A DNA stretch of 64,000 nucleotides. It comes from Streptomyces glomeratus. GTDB lineage: Bacteria; Actinomycetota; Actinomycetes; Streptomycetales; Streptomycetaceae. Positions 35,259 to 43,756 of the stretch are shown piece by piece. The stretch spans positions 310,001 through 374,000 of the forward strand of contig NZ_JAKEEB010000001.1 in assembly GCF_021462825.1 (NCBI RefSeq), written 5' to 3'. The notes below the pieces were generated by a model. That model searched no databases. It saw only the letters and a program-made list of their open reading frames with translations, and was not told the DNA's origin. Made by a program: the position numbers and the translations under genes. Position 1 is the first letter of the stretch. Every line of letters starts with the position of its first letter.

Positions 35259-38054
35259 ATGGTGACGTTCGCGCAGGCGCAGGAGCGCGCGGAAGAGTGG
35301 ATCAACGGGGACGTTCCGTCGTATCAGCATCGTGAGGTGCGGGTACGGGAGTTCGGGCTCGGGTTCGTGGTGTGGGCGGAGGACCGGGCCGAGGGGCCGC
35401 GGTCGGACGGGGGCGCGCAGCGGCTCGTCATCGCCCGTGACAGCGGTGAGGCGACGCTGTGGCCGGGGCTGCCGGTGGGTGAGGTGATCCGTCGTTACGA
35501 GGAGGAGTACGGGGTGAGGGAGGCGCCGGCTCGGCAGGCGCCGGCGCCCGCTGCCCGAGGCGATCTGAACCAGACGTCGTTCCTGTTGAGCCCGCCGGAG
35601 TGGCTCCAGGAGGAGGCGGACCGGCGGGGGGCTCCGGATCGGCCGCAGGGTGGCGGGGTGCCGTCCGCGCCGCCGTCCGGGGCGACCGCGGGGGCGCCGG
35701 GCGGCGTCGGCTCTTCTCCGGGCGCGGCTGCCGGGAGTGCGCCGGTTGCGGCTGCCGGGAATGCGCCGGTTGCGGCTGCCGGGAATGCGCCGGTTGCGGC
35801 TGCCGGGAATGCGCCGATCGCGGCTGCCGCCGCCGCTTCCGGGCCCTCGGTGGCTTCCGGCTCCTCGGAAGCCTCGGGGGCTGGTGTCCCGGGGGTCTCG
35901 GGTACGACGTCTGTGCCGGCGTGGCCCGCGGCCGGGGGCGGGGACGAGGTGCGGGACGCGGTGCCCGGCGTGCCCGAGGGGGCGACGCCGTGGGCGGGGA
36001 CCGACACCAACGCCGACGGGGGCGAGGACCGTTCGGTGCCGCTTCCGGCGACCGTGATCGCGCCGCCGCTGAGCGACGCCGACGACGGTACGCCGCCGGG
36101 CGCGTCGGCGCCGGACGCGAAGATCACGCTGCAGGGCGGGCCGGGTGTGCCTCAGGGTGTGCCCGGGCCGGGTGTGCCTCAGGGCGGGCCGGGTGTGCCG
36201 CACGGCGGGCCGGGTGTGCCGCAAGGCGGGCCGGGTGTGCCGCAGGGGCCGCCTCCGCCTCCCGGACCGCCGCCGCCGGGTGGCCCGCAGCCTCCCGGTG
36301 TGCCCCAGGCTCCAGGTGTGCCGCAGATGCCGAACGTGCCGCAGGCTCCAGGTGTGCCGCAGATGCCGAACGTGCCGCAGGCTCCAGGTGTGCCGCAGAT
36401 CCCGAACGTGCCGCAGGCTCCGGACGGTTCGTCCGGGCCGGGTCGGCGGCTCGCGCCGAACGCCGAGGACATCGCCGACGCGGCGACCAGCAAGGCGGCT
36501 CCGCCGCGGGCCGCGCGCGCGGGTGGTGCGCCGCCTCCGCCGGGCGCTCCTGGCGTGCCCGGGGCGCGGCCGGGCGCGACGCCTCAGCCCTCGGCGCCGG
36601 GCGCTCCGGGGGGCGGCTACGTGCCCACGCAGCTCGTCTCGCAGCTCGGCCCGGAGGGCCCCGGTGCCCCGGTGGCCCCGGGCACTCCGCCGCCGGGTGC
36701 GCCGCAGCCGCCTGCCGGTACGCCGGGTGGTGTGCACCACGCGGCCACGATGCTCGCCGGTCCGCCCGTCGGTCCGGGCGTGCCCCCGGGCACTCCGAGC
36801 GCGCCCAACCCTCCGGGCCCGCCGAACCGTCCGGGCGTGCCGGGTGCTCCCTCGGCTCCCGGTGTCCCGGCCGCTTCCGGGATCCCGGCTGCCCCCGGCG
36901 CTCCGGGTGCCCCTGGTGTCCCGGCTGCCCCCGGTGCCGTGCACCACGCCGAGACCGTGCTGGCCGGACCGCCTGTGGGAGGTCCGGGGGTGCCCCCGCC
37001 GCCCGGTGTTCCGGGTGCGGCGCCTGCCGATCCGGGGCCGGTGCCCGGGCAGCAGCCGTCGTACGGTTATCCGCAGAGTGTGCCGACGGTCGGCCCCGGC
37101 TATCAGGCCGTGCTGCGTTACCGCGCTCCGGACGGCTCCGAGCAGCAGCTGATCCGGCGTTCGGCGCCGGGCACCCCGCACCCGGAGTGGCAGATCTTCC
37201 ACGAGCTGCGCGGCCTGAACGTTCCGCCGGACCAGGTGCTCGAGCTGCACACGGAGCTGGAGTCGTGCGAGCTGCCGGGTGCCTACTGCGCGCGGATGAT
37301 CCGGGAGAACTGGCCGCAGGCCCGGATCGCCAGCATCGCCCCGTACGGGACCGACCATGCCTCGCGTCAGCAGGGTATGCAGCAACTGCTCGCTCATCAG
37401 GGTGAGTTGCACCAGGTCGCGGATGGCCCTGCGCGCCCGGGTCCGGTGCGTGCGCCACTGCCGCCGGTGCAGCCCGCGCCGCCGATCCCGCCGGAGGGCA
37501 TCGCGCAGGAGATGGCCGCCGCCTTCGGGCCGGGGGTCTTCCGGTTCGAGCAGGCCGCGGTCTCCCGGCAGGGCGTGCCGCCGATCGTGGCGCAGCTTCT
37601 GGTGGTGGCGGGGCTGCCGGTCGACATGGGTCCGTTCTTCTGGGCGCAGGCCCAGCCGGGCCGTCCGGTGCCGACGCTGGCCGAACTGGCGCAGGAGCGC
37701 GGGCTGCAGCCGGCCGCGGACGCGGGCTCGTACCTCGTCCTCGGCAGCGACTTCGGCAAGGCGATCTGTGTGCAGTACGGCACGGCGAACATCGTCGCGG
37801 TTCCCGTGGAGGCCGGGCCCGGCGGTGTTTCCGCACCGCCGCAGTACGTGAACACGGGGCTGCCCGAGTTCGTGCGCTGTCTGGCGCTGCTCGGCCGGAT
37901 GTGGCGGCTGAGGTACGGGCTCAACCAGGAGCAGGCGGGCCGCTGGACCGTCGACTTCCAGGCGCAGCTGGCCTCCCTCGATCCGGCGGCGCTCGGTTCG
38001 CCGGACAGCTGGTGGTCGGTGCTGCTCGAGCAGATGTGGGACGGTCTGCTGTGA
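35259..38054 (+). CDS. Imm35-like / Pro-rich / XOO_2897-like deaminase / SUKH-4 fusion
   Basis: 931-residue soluble multidomain protein. Residues 1-90 resemble the Imm35/YrhB immunity domain (AQERAEEWIN, VREFGLGFVVWAED, RLVIARDSGEATLWPG). Residues about 95-605 are a Pro/Gly/Ala-rich repeat linker. Residues about 610-700 resemble an XOO_2897-type deaminase: RAPDGSEQQLIRR, FHELRGLN, then H664-T-E666 and C670-x6-C677 as zinc site. Residues about 745-931 resemble SUKH-4 (PPIVAQLLVVAGLPVDMGPFF, YLVLGSDFGKAICV, GLPEFVRCLALLGRMWRLR). It is co-directional with the WHH-SUKH gene and likely in its operon. Confidence 0.7.
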   Translation: MVTFAQAQERAEEWINGDVPSYQHREVRVREFGLGFVVWAEDRAEGPRSDGGAQRLVIARDSGEATLWPGLPVGEVIRRYEEEYGVREAPARQAPAPAARGDLNQTSFLLSPPEWLQEEADRRGAPDRPQGGGVPSAPPSGATAGAPGGVGSSPGAAAGSAPVAAAGNAPVAAAGNAPVAAAGNAPIAAAAAASGPSVASGSSEASGAGVPGVSGTTSVPAWPAAGGGDEVRDAVPGVPEGATPWAGTDTNADGGEDRSVPLPATVIAPPLSDADDGTPPGASAPDAKITLQGGPGVPQGVPGPGVPQGGPGVPHGGPGVPQGGPGVPQGPPPPPGPPPPGGPQPPGVPQAPGVPQMPNVPQAPGVPQMPNVPQAPGVPQIPNVPQAPDGSSGPGRRLAPNAEDIADAATSKAAPPRAARAGGAPPPPGAPGVPGARPGATPQPSAPGAPGGGYVPTQLVSQLGPEGPGAPVAPGTPPPGAPQPPAGTPGGVHHAATMLAGPPVGPGVPPGTPSAPNPPGPPNRPGVPGAPSAPGVPAASGIPAAPGAPGAPGVPAAPGAVHHAETVLAGPPVGGPGVPPPPGVPGAAPADPGPVPGQQPSYGYPQSVPTVGPGYQAVLRYRAPDGSEQQLIRRSAPGTPHPEWQIFHELRGLNVPPDQVLELHTELESCELPGAYCARMIRENWPQARIASIAPYGTDHASRQQGMQQLLAHQGELHQVADGPARPGPVRAPLPPVQPAPPIPPEGIAQEMAAAFGPGVFRFEQAAVSRQGVPPIVAQLLVVAGLPVDMGPFFWAQAQPGRPVPTLAELAQERGLQPAADAGSYLVLGSDFGKAICVQYGTANIVAVPVEAGPGGVSAPPQYVNTGLPEFVRCLALLGRMWRLRYGLNQEQAGRWTVDFQAQLASLDPAALGSPDSWWSVLLEQMWDGLL
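35724..35819 (+). repeat. Four tandem 24-bp repeats in the linker coding region
   Basis: Four copies of a 24-bp unit starting GCGGCTGCCGGGAATGCG encode repeated AAAGNAPV octapeptides. Copies 2 and 3 are identical; 1 and 4 differ by a few bases. Near-identity at DNA level points to recent expansion or strand slippage. Confidence 0.9.
36170..36413 (+). repeat. PGVPQ-type tandem repeats in the linker coding region
   Basis: Several 21-bp units (GGCGGGCCGGGTGTGCCGCA-like, about 36170-36245) encode GGPGVPQ heptapeptides. Three near-identical 36-bp units (36306-36341, 36342-36377, 36378-36413) encode QAPGVPQMPNVP. The collagen-like glycine-proline pattern predicts an extended or polyproline-helical linker. 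Confidence 0.88.
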
Positions 38055-38077
38055 CAATCCACCGCTGACGCTCCGTC

Positions 38078-38128
38078 AAGGGCCGGGCCCGGTCGCCGTA
38101 CTCCTTCGTGCGACCGGGTCCGGCCCTT
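38078..38128 (+). terminator. Rho-independent terminator of the SUKH/deaminase operon
   Basis: AAGGGCCGGGCCCGGTCG (38078-38095) pairs with CGACCGGGTCCGGCCCTT (38111-38128), an almost perfect 18-bp stem followed by TTCTGTT. It starts 24 bases after the stop of the large fusion gene. Confidence 0.9.
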
Positions 38129-38418
38129 TTCTGTTCCCCCTTTCGGGCCGGTTCGGGGTTCGCCTCGGGTTCGCCTCTGCTTCCGTTCGTGTGTCCGTGT
38201 GCACGTGGAGCGGTTGTTGTGCCGTGTGCGCGCCGTGGTGTGCGACGGCGTGCGGGGCCTGCGGTGCGACCGCGCGCGCGATACCCCGCGTGCACCTCGT
38301 GACCCATCCCTGTCCATTGCTTATGCGCGGAGTGTCGTGTTATGAACACTTCCGTCTGATCCATAAGGATGTGCGCGAATCGTCGCTTCCTGTGGGTCAG
38401 GTGGAGAGGGGTTCCACG
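38129..38418 (+). promoter_or_regulatory. Upstream region of the coiled-coil gene
   Basis: 290 bases with no credible gene. The first part is GT/GC-rich; 38320-38395 is locally AT-rich (TTATGAACACTTCCGTCTGATCC) and is the likely promoter zone. GAGAGGGG ahead of ATG 38419 is the ribosome site. Confidence 0.4.
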
Positions 38419-39315
38419 ATGAGCAGCGCATCGGGGTCGCCGCACGGCTTTGTGTCCGTGCGGCGCGGCTACCGTCCCGACCAGGCCGACGCGTATACCG
38501 CGGCCCTCTCGCGGGAACGTGACGGCGCCTGGGAGCGCGCCGCCCGGCTGACCGTGCTGGCCAAGGACATGGAGGCCCAACTGGCGCGGCTGCACGAGAC
38601 GGTGGCGCAGCTGCCCCCGCAGACCTATGAGGCCCTCGGTGACGGGGCCCGTCGGGTGTTCGGCCTGGCGCAGGAGGAGGCCCAGGCCGTACGCGAGGGT
38701 GCCCGGCGGGACGCGGCGCGGCTGGTCGCGGAGGCGGAGGAGGAGGGGCGGCGGGTGCGGGAGGCCGCGCAGGCGTACGCCGACGAGGTGCGGGGGGAGG
38801 CCGAGGAGCGGATCCGTACCCGGCTGCTGGCGGCCCGTGCCGAGGCCGACGACGTACGGGTCACGGCGCGGCGCGAGGTCAAGGAGGGGCGCGCGGAGGC
38901 GCTCGCCGCGTTGCGGGAGGTGCGTCAGCGTACCGAGGCCCTGCTCGTCGAGCAGGAGCGGGAGCAGGCCGAGCTGTGGGAGGCCGAGGAGCGCGCGGAG
39001 GCCGAGCGGCTGGCGCAGATGGAGGCGTCGGAGGCGGAGCGGGTGGCGCAGGCGGAGGCCGCTTTGGCGGAGGCGGAACGGGCGCTCGCCGAGGCCGGGG
39101 AGTCGGCGCGGCGGGTGCAGCGGGACGCCCAGGCACGTGCCGCGGAGCTGGTCGCCGAGGCGCGGCTGCGGGAGGACCGGATCGCGCGGGAGACGGAGAG
39201 GGTGCTGCGGGAGCACGGCGAGGCGTGGGACCGTGTGCAGGCCCAGATGGACCATGTGCGCAACAGCCTCGCCATGCTGACGGGCCGGGCTCCCGCGGAG
39301 CGGGAGGCCCCTTGA
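38419..39315 (+). CDS. Long coiled-coil protein, DivIVA/FilP-like
   Basis: 298-residue protein, of a group often labelled cellulose-binding in Streptomyces annotations. The N-terminus GFVSVRRGYRPDQADAYTAALSRERDGAWERA resembles the DivIVA membrane-binding start (xVRRGYRPDQVDAY). From about residue 40 to 285 it is nearly continuous Ala/Glu/Arg-rich heptad coiled coil with no membrane segment or signal peptide. Streptomyces relatives (DivIVA, Scy, FilP) organise tip growth and cytoskeleton; a similar structural role is inferred. ATG 38419. Confidence 0.82.
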   Translation: MSSASGSPHGFVSVRRGYRPDQADAYTAALSRERDGAWERAARLTVLAKDMEAQLARLHETVAQLPPQTYEALGDGARRVFGLAQEEAQAVREGARRDAARLVAEAEEEGRRVREAAQAYADEVRGEAEERIRTRLLAARAEADDVRVTARREVKEGRAEALAALREVRQRTEALLVEQEREQAELWEAEERAEAERLAQMEASEAERVAQAEAALAEAERALAEAGESARRVQRDAQARAAELVAEARLREDRIARETERVLREHGEAWDRVQAQMDHVRNSLAMLTGRAPAEREAP

Positions 39316-39360
39316 GGGCCCGCGAGGACCCTGCGGGGGCCGTCTCGCCCGCTCGGTGAT

Positions 39361-41037
39361 CTACCCGTTTCTGCGGACCGCCCCCGCCAGGATCCACCCC
39401 TCCACCGCCTCGTACTGCCGGCGCTGCTCGGCGGCCTGGTGGCGGCCGGAGGCGATCGTGCCCAGCCAGCCGTAGGCGAAGCCCAGTGGGATGGAGACCA
39501 GGCCGGTGGTGGTGAACGGGAACCAGTTGAAGTCGGCTTCGGGGAAGGCCGAGGCGGGTGAGCCTGACACCAGGTTGGTGCCGGTCATCAGGACGAGGAC
39601 CGTCAGCGTGCCGCCGATCAGCGTGCACAGCAGTCCGCTCCGGGTGTAGCGGCGCCAGAAGAGGCCGTACACGAGGGCCGGTGCGATCGCGGACGCGCCG
39701 ATACAGAAGGAGAGCGTCACCAGCGGCTGGAGGCTGCGGTGCTGGACGAGGGTGGCGAGCAGGATCGCCGAGACGCCGACCACCAGCGCGGACACACGTG
39801 CCAGGGCCATCTCGCGGCGCGGCGGCATCTCCTGCACCCGGGCGGCGAACACGTCGTGCGCCAGGGAGTTGGCGCAGGCGAGGATCATCCCGGCGACGGA
39901 GGCCAGCAGGGTCAGGAAGACCGCCGTGGCGACCGCGGTGAACAGCACCGTCCCCGCGGTGGACACGGTCGGCCCGAAAGCGGCCCGGGTGCCCAGCAGA
40001 TAGGCGGTGTTGCCCTGGGGGTCGGCCGACGCGATGGTCTTGCGCCCGATCAGAGCGGTCGCGCCGAATCCGACCACGGTGATGACCGGCACGAACAGGG
40101 CCACCGAGGGCACCGCCCAGGACAGTGAGCGGCGCACCTGCCGGGCGCTGTTCGCCGTGTACATCCGCATGGTGATGTGCGGCAGGCAGGCGCCGCCGAG
40201 CACCACCGTCAGCTCCGAGGTGATCATGTCGAGGCGGGGGGCCGGTCCGTCCGCGAACTCCAGGCCCGAGTGCAGGAAGGCGCTGCCGACACCGCTGTTG
40301 CCGGCGGCGGCCGTGAGCAGCGCGCCCGGGTCCCAGTCGAAGCGGCGCAGGACCAGTGCGGCGACGGCGAAGCCGGTGCCGAGCAGCATCACGATCTTCA
40401 TGATCTGGATGAGGGCGGTGCCCTTCATACCGCCGATGGCCGCGTAACTGATCATCAGGGCGCCGAGGCCGATGATGCAGCCGGTCTTCAGGGAGTCGCC
40501 GGAGAACCCGAGGAGGAACGCCAGCAGGTCGCCGGTGCCGGCGAGTTGGACGAGCATCATCGGCAGCAGCGCGGCGAGGGTCACCCCGCAGGCGGCCATG
40601 CGCACCGCCCGCCCGGGCATACGGCGCGCCAGCACATCGCCCATGGTGAACCGGCCCGCGTTGCGCAGGGGTTCGGCCAGCAGGAACATCAGCAGCATCA
40701 GCGACAGCGCCGTGCTCAGCGCGAGGACGACGCCGTCGTAGCCGGTGAGCGCGATGATCCCGCTGGTGCCGAGCACGGTCGCGGCGGAGATGTAGTCCCC
40801 GGCGATGGCGAGGCCGTTGCGCATCGGGGACAGGGAGTTGTAGCCGGTGTAGAACTCGTCGAGGTCGTCGCGATCGGGTCCGGTCATCACGCACAGCAGG
40901 AGCGTGATCGTGGCGACGGTGGTGAACGCGACCAGCGACATGGCCTGCGCCGAACTGCTGAACCCGGTGAATCCGCCGGCCGGGTGCACACCGCTCGCCG
41001 TGCTCATCGTGCCGAGTGCGCTCGAGGCGGTCATCAT
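39361..41037 (-). CDS. Sodium:solute symporter, ActP-like
   Basis: 558-residue transporter with about 13 hydrophobic helices, of the cation/acetate branch of the SSS family: DDLDEFYTGYNSLSPMRNGLAIAGDYISAATVLGTSGIIAL is the diagnostic N-terminal block. GGACLPHITMRMYTANSARQVRRSLSWA and the ILACANSLAHDVF helix are also typical. Probable substrates are short-chain carboxylates such as acetate or pyruvate. Start ATG 41037 overlaps the DUF485 stop by 4 bases, as in actP-yjcH-type pairs. Confidence 0.9.
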   Translation of the reverse strand: MMTASSALGTMSTASGVHPAGGFTGFSSSAQAMSLVAFTTVATITLLLCVMTGPDRDDLDEFYTGYNSLSPMRNGLAIAGDYISAATVLGTSGIIALTGYDGVVLALSTALSLMLLMFLLAEPLRNAGRFTMGDVLARRMPGRAVRMAACGVTLAALLPMMLVQLAGTGDLLAFLLGFSGDSLKTGCIIGLGALMISYAAIGGMKGTALIQIMKIVMLLGTGFAVAALVLRRFDWDPGALLTAAAGNSGVGSAFLHSGLEFADGPAPRLDMITSELTVVLGGACLPHITMRMYTANSARQVRRSLSWAVPSVALFVPVITVVGFGATALIGRKTIASADPQGNTAYLLGTRAAFGPTVSTAGTVLFTAVATAVFLTLLASVAGMILACANSLAHDVFAARVQEMPPRREMALARVSALVVGVSAILLATLVQHRSLQPLVTLSFCIGASAIAPALVYGLFWRRYTRSGLLCTLIGGTLTVLVLMTGTNLVSGSPASAFPEADFNWFPFTTTGLVSIPLGFAYGWLGTIASGRHQAAEQRRQYEAVEGWILAGAVRRNG

Positions 41038-41474
41038 AGGGACCCCTGCCTGGCGTCCAGGCTCGCCTGCCTGCGGATCCGGTCGGCGATCGGGTCGACG
41101 GTGTGGCGGGCGGTGTACTCGTAGACGCCGATCGCCAGGCAGGCGACGGGGACCTGGAGCAGGCCCAGCAGCAGGCCCGTGGTCAGACCGCCCGAGACTT
41201 CGGTGGTCATGAAGGACGGCGCGAACGCGGACAGGATCAGGAACAGCGTGAAGTAGCCCAGCGCGGTGAGCGTGGCCACACGGCGCTGCCAGCGGTAGGC
41301 GGTGCGCAGCACCCGCAGATCGCTGTGGTGCCCGAGCGGCGGGTGGCTCGGTGGCCGCCGCCGGACCTGCTCGACGGGCGGCGGCTGCCAGGGATAGGTC
41401 GGATACGAGGGTGGCACGTGGTACGGAGGGGAGTGCTCGGGCGACGCGTACGGCGACCGGAATGCGTCGGACAT
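41034..41474 (-). CDS. DUF485-type membrane partner of the symporter
   Basis: 146-residue protein: a Pro/Tyr-rich cytoplasmic N-terminus (about 1-50), then two transmembrane helices and VYEYTARHTVDPIADRIRRQ at the end, the DUF485 layout found next to ActP-type symporters. Probably an accessory subunit. AAGGAG lies 6 bases before ATG 41474. First gene of the two-gene operon. Confidence 0.87.
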   Translation of the reverse strand: MSDAFRSPYASPEHSPPYHVPPSYPTYPWQPPPVEQVRRRPPSHPPLGHHSDLRVLRTAYRWQRRVATLTALGYFTLFLILSAFAPSFMTTEVSGGLTTGLLLGLLQVPVACLAIGVYEYTARHTVDPIADRIRRQASLDARQGSL

Positions 41475-41601
41475 TCCGTTTCTCCTTGCAGGCTCGGGTC
41501 CGTGGCGGCGGACCGCAGGGAGCGGTGGGCGGCGACGCACGCTACTCGCGGCGATCGGGGCTGTGCGGGGTTTTCACCAAACTGGGCGGTCGGTATCCGC
41601 T

Positions 41602-41673
41602 TACTTCACCGACTACTTCACCGACTACTTCACCGACTACTGCACCGACTACGTCATCGACTACTTCCTCGAG
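41602..41673. repeat. Six tandem 12-bp repeats
   Basis: Six contiguous copies of TACTTCACCGAC, the first three identical and the last three diverged (TACTGCACCGAC, TACGTCATCGAC, TACTTCCTCGAG). They lie in the 298-base gap between the MFS exporter stop and the DUF485 start. Confidence 0.9.
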
Positions 41674-41697
41674 TGCTGCTTTTCCCGGCTCTCTCCT

Positions 41698-41745
41698 CGG
41701 CTGCTTCAACGGCTGACGCAACGGCTGCTTCATCGGCTGCTTCAA
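41698..41745. repeat. Four tandem 12-bp repeats, second array
   Basis: Four copies of CGGCTGCTTCAA (the second reads CGGCTGACGCAA, the third ends in T), 24 bases after the first 12-bp array but with a different unit. A minus-strand frame of 67 codons (41542-41745, TTG start) crosses both arrays, encoding KQPL/KQPM and VVGE repeats. It has no good ribosome site and mixed third-position GC, so I do not call it a gene. Confidence 0.85.
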
Positions 41746-41772
41746 CGGCCCGTGCCGTCACCCGTGTGCACT

Positions 41773-43278
41773 TCAGTCCCGGGCGTCCCGGGTCAGCACC
41801 GGGAAACGTCGCGGGGCCACGAACAGCAGCACCAGGAACGCCAGGCCCGCCGCGCACGACGCGCCCAGGTACACCGCGTGGACCGCGTCCGCGATCGCCC
41901 GGCGCGTCGCCTCCGGGGCGGTGCCCGAGCCCAGGCCCCGGGTGACCGAGTCCAGATCGCCCGCGCCTCCCAGACGTGCGGCGAGTACGCCGTTGGCGAT
42001 CGCGCCGAACACCGAGGCCCCCACGGTCTGGCCGGTCTGACGGCAGAAGAGGACCGAAGCGGTCGTCGTGCCGCGCTCCGCCCAGCCCACCGTCGACTGG
42101 ACACCGACGATCAGCGGAAGCTGGAAGAGGCCGAGCGCACCGCCCAGCAGGAGCATCAGCAGGGTGGGCTGCCAGGCCTCGCCCGGATACGGCAGGAAGG
42201 GGAAGACCAGCAGGAGCAGCGCCGCCGTGCCGATCCCGAGCATCGCCGTGTCGCGGAAGCCGATGCGGCGGTACACGTGCTGGCTCAGCGCCGCGGACAC
42301 CGGCCAGCTCACCGTCCACACGGACAGCACGAATCCGGCCGTGAGCGGGGCCAGTCCGAGCACCGCCTGCGCGTATGTCGGCAGGAAGACCGTGGGCGCC
42401 ACCATCAGCAAGCCCAGCGCGCCGAGCGCCAGATTGACCGCGGCGATCGTACGGCGCCGCCACACCCACCCGGGGATGATGGGCTCCGCCGCGCGGCGCT
42501 CGACCGCGACCACCACCGCGACCAGGGCGAGTCCCGTGCCGAACAGCGCCAGGGAGGGCTGGGACAGCCAGGGCCAGGCCACGCCGCCCTGCACCAGCGC
42601 CGTCAGCAGCACGCCCCCGCAGGCGAACACCGTGAGCGCGCCCGCCCAGTCGACACGGGGCCGGGTGCGCGCCTCGCGATGGGGTTCGTGCAGATGGCGG
42701 ACGATGAGCCAGAGCGCGAGCGCCCCGATCGGCAGGTTGACGAGGAAGATCCACCGCCAGTCCGCATAGGCGGCGAGGACCCCGCCGAGCGCCGGACCCG
42801 CGATCGCGGACACCGCCCACACCGTGGACAGCTTGGCCTGGATCTTCGGGCGTTCCTCGAGCGGGTACAGGTCGGCGGCGAGTGTCTGGACCGTGCCCTG
42901 GAGCGCGCCGCCGCCCAGGCCCTGCACGATGCGGAAGGCGATCAGCGCTCCCATGTTCCAGGCGAGCGCGCACAACAGCGAGCCGAGCAGGAAGACGCAG
43001 GCGCCCGCGATCAGCACCGGCTTGCGGCCGAAGGTGTCGGAGAGCTTGCCGTAGACGGGCAGTGTCACCGTCACGGCCAGCAGATACCCCGAGAACAGCC
43101 AGGAGAAGACGGAGAAGCCGCCGAGGTCGGCGACGATCTGCGGCACGGCGGTGGCCACGATCGTGGAGTCGAGCGCGGCGAGCGCCATCGCCAGCATCAG
43201 CGCGGCTACCGCGGCACCACGCCGGTCGGTTCCGGTGCGCCGTGCGGTGTCGCGTAGAGCGGGTTTCGTACGGTCCAC
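41773..43278 (-). CDS. MFS drug exporter, DHA2 (14-TM) family
   Basis: 501-residue proton-driven exporter with 14 predicted helices. MALAALDSTIVATAVPQIVADLGG is the DHA2 helix-1 motif, GKLSDTFGRKPVLIAG is MFS motif A, and the LSTVWAVSAIAGPALGGVL segment matches antiporter motif C of EmrB/QacA types. Substrate unknown. GTG 43278 is preferred because GGGAGGGG lies 6 bases upstream. Transcribed away from the ABC transporter operon. Confidence 0.9.
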   Translation of the reverse strand: MDRTKPALRDTARRTGTDRRGAAVAALMLAMALAALDSTIVATAVPQIVADLGGFSVFSWLFSGYLLAVTVTLPVYGKLSDTFGRKPVLIAGACVFLLGSLLCALAWNMGALIAFRIVQGLGGGALQGTVQTLAADLYPLEERPKIQAKLSTVWAVSAIAGPALGGVLAAYADWRWIFLVNLPIGALALWLIVRHLHEPHREARTRPRVDWAGALTVFACGGVLLTALVQGGVAWPWLSQPSLALFGTGLALVAVVVAVERRAAEPIIPGWVWRRRTIAAVNLALGALGLLMVAPTVFLPTYAQAVLGLAPLTAGFVLSVWTVSWPVSAALSQHVYRRIGFRDTAMLGIGTAALLLLVFPFLPYPGEAWQPTLLMLLLGGALGLFQLPLIVGVQSTVGWAERGTTTASVLFCRQTGQTVGASVFGAIANGVLAARLGGAGDLDSVTRGLGSGTAPEATRRAIADAVHAVYLGASCAAGLAFLVLLFVAPRRFPVLTRDARD

Positions 43279-43756
43279 CGGTTTCCCCTCCCCAGGGCCT
43301 GTTGTCCGCCGCACGCAAGCTTCCCACTTGACCCTGACGCCGGGGGAGGGCGGAAGCTCGGTCCGCCGGAGGGTGGAGCCGACCCTGACGAGGGGTCCAC
43401 CCGTCGGTGGAGAGCCCCTAGGGGTACCTCCGCACTAGGGCTCGGGGAGGGTTCGTCCCGGCGGAGGAGGAGCGGGCGGCGGAGCGTCCTTAATCTGGCT
43501 TTACGGCGCTGGGGCCGGCACGCACGGGGGTCGTGCCGGCCGCAGCGGAGGGGGTGGGGTTTTCCCCAGTGGAAGACGGGGCCGGGCACCAGCGCGGACC
43601 GGGCCCCTCCGCCACCAGACTGATCGACGTCGCCGGTCATTCCTTCAGCCACGGGGCGCGGTTGCGCGCGTCTCGTGGCATGTGACCTGGCGCGGCACCG
43701 CGCGTCTCACTCGCAATGGCGCGCGTCTTATTCGCAATGGAAAGAGGAGATCTGTC
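43279..43756. promoter_or_regulatory. Divergent region with palindrome and direct repeats
   Basis: 478 bases between the MFS and ABC transporter starts, with no credible gene. CCCCTAGGGG (43415-43424) is a perfect 10-bp palindrome next to GTACCTCCGCACTAGGG. GCGCGTCTCACTCGCAATGG (43700-43719) and GCGCGTCTTATTCGCAATGG (43721-43740) are 20-bp direct repeats, two bases different, on a 21-bp period, ending 16 bases before the ABC ATPase start. The direct repeats look like a regulator site; being two helical turns apart, they lie on one DNA face. Confidence 0.6.

Noticed and set aside
33321-38057. 1578-codon minus-strand open frame across the SUKH/deaminase locus
   Set aside because: It is the antisense shadow of the fusion gene and linker repeats; the protein is Arg/Pro/His-rich without domains.
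41542-41745. 67-codon minus-strand frame with KQPL/VVGE repeats
   Set aside because: Encoded mainly by the 12-bp arrays; TTG start without a ribosome site and codon use unlike neighbours.
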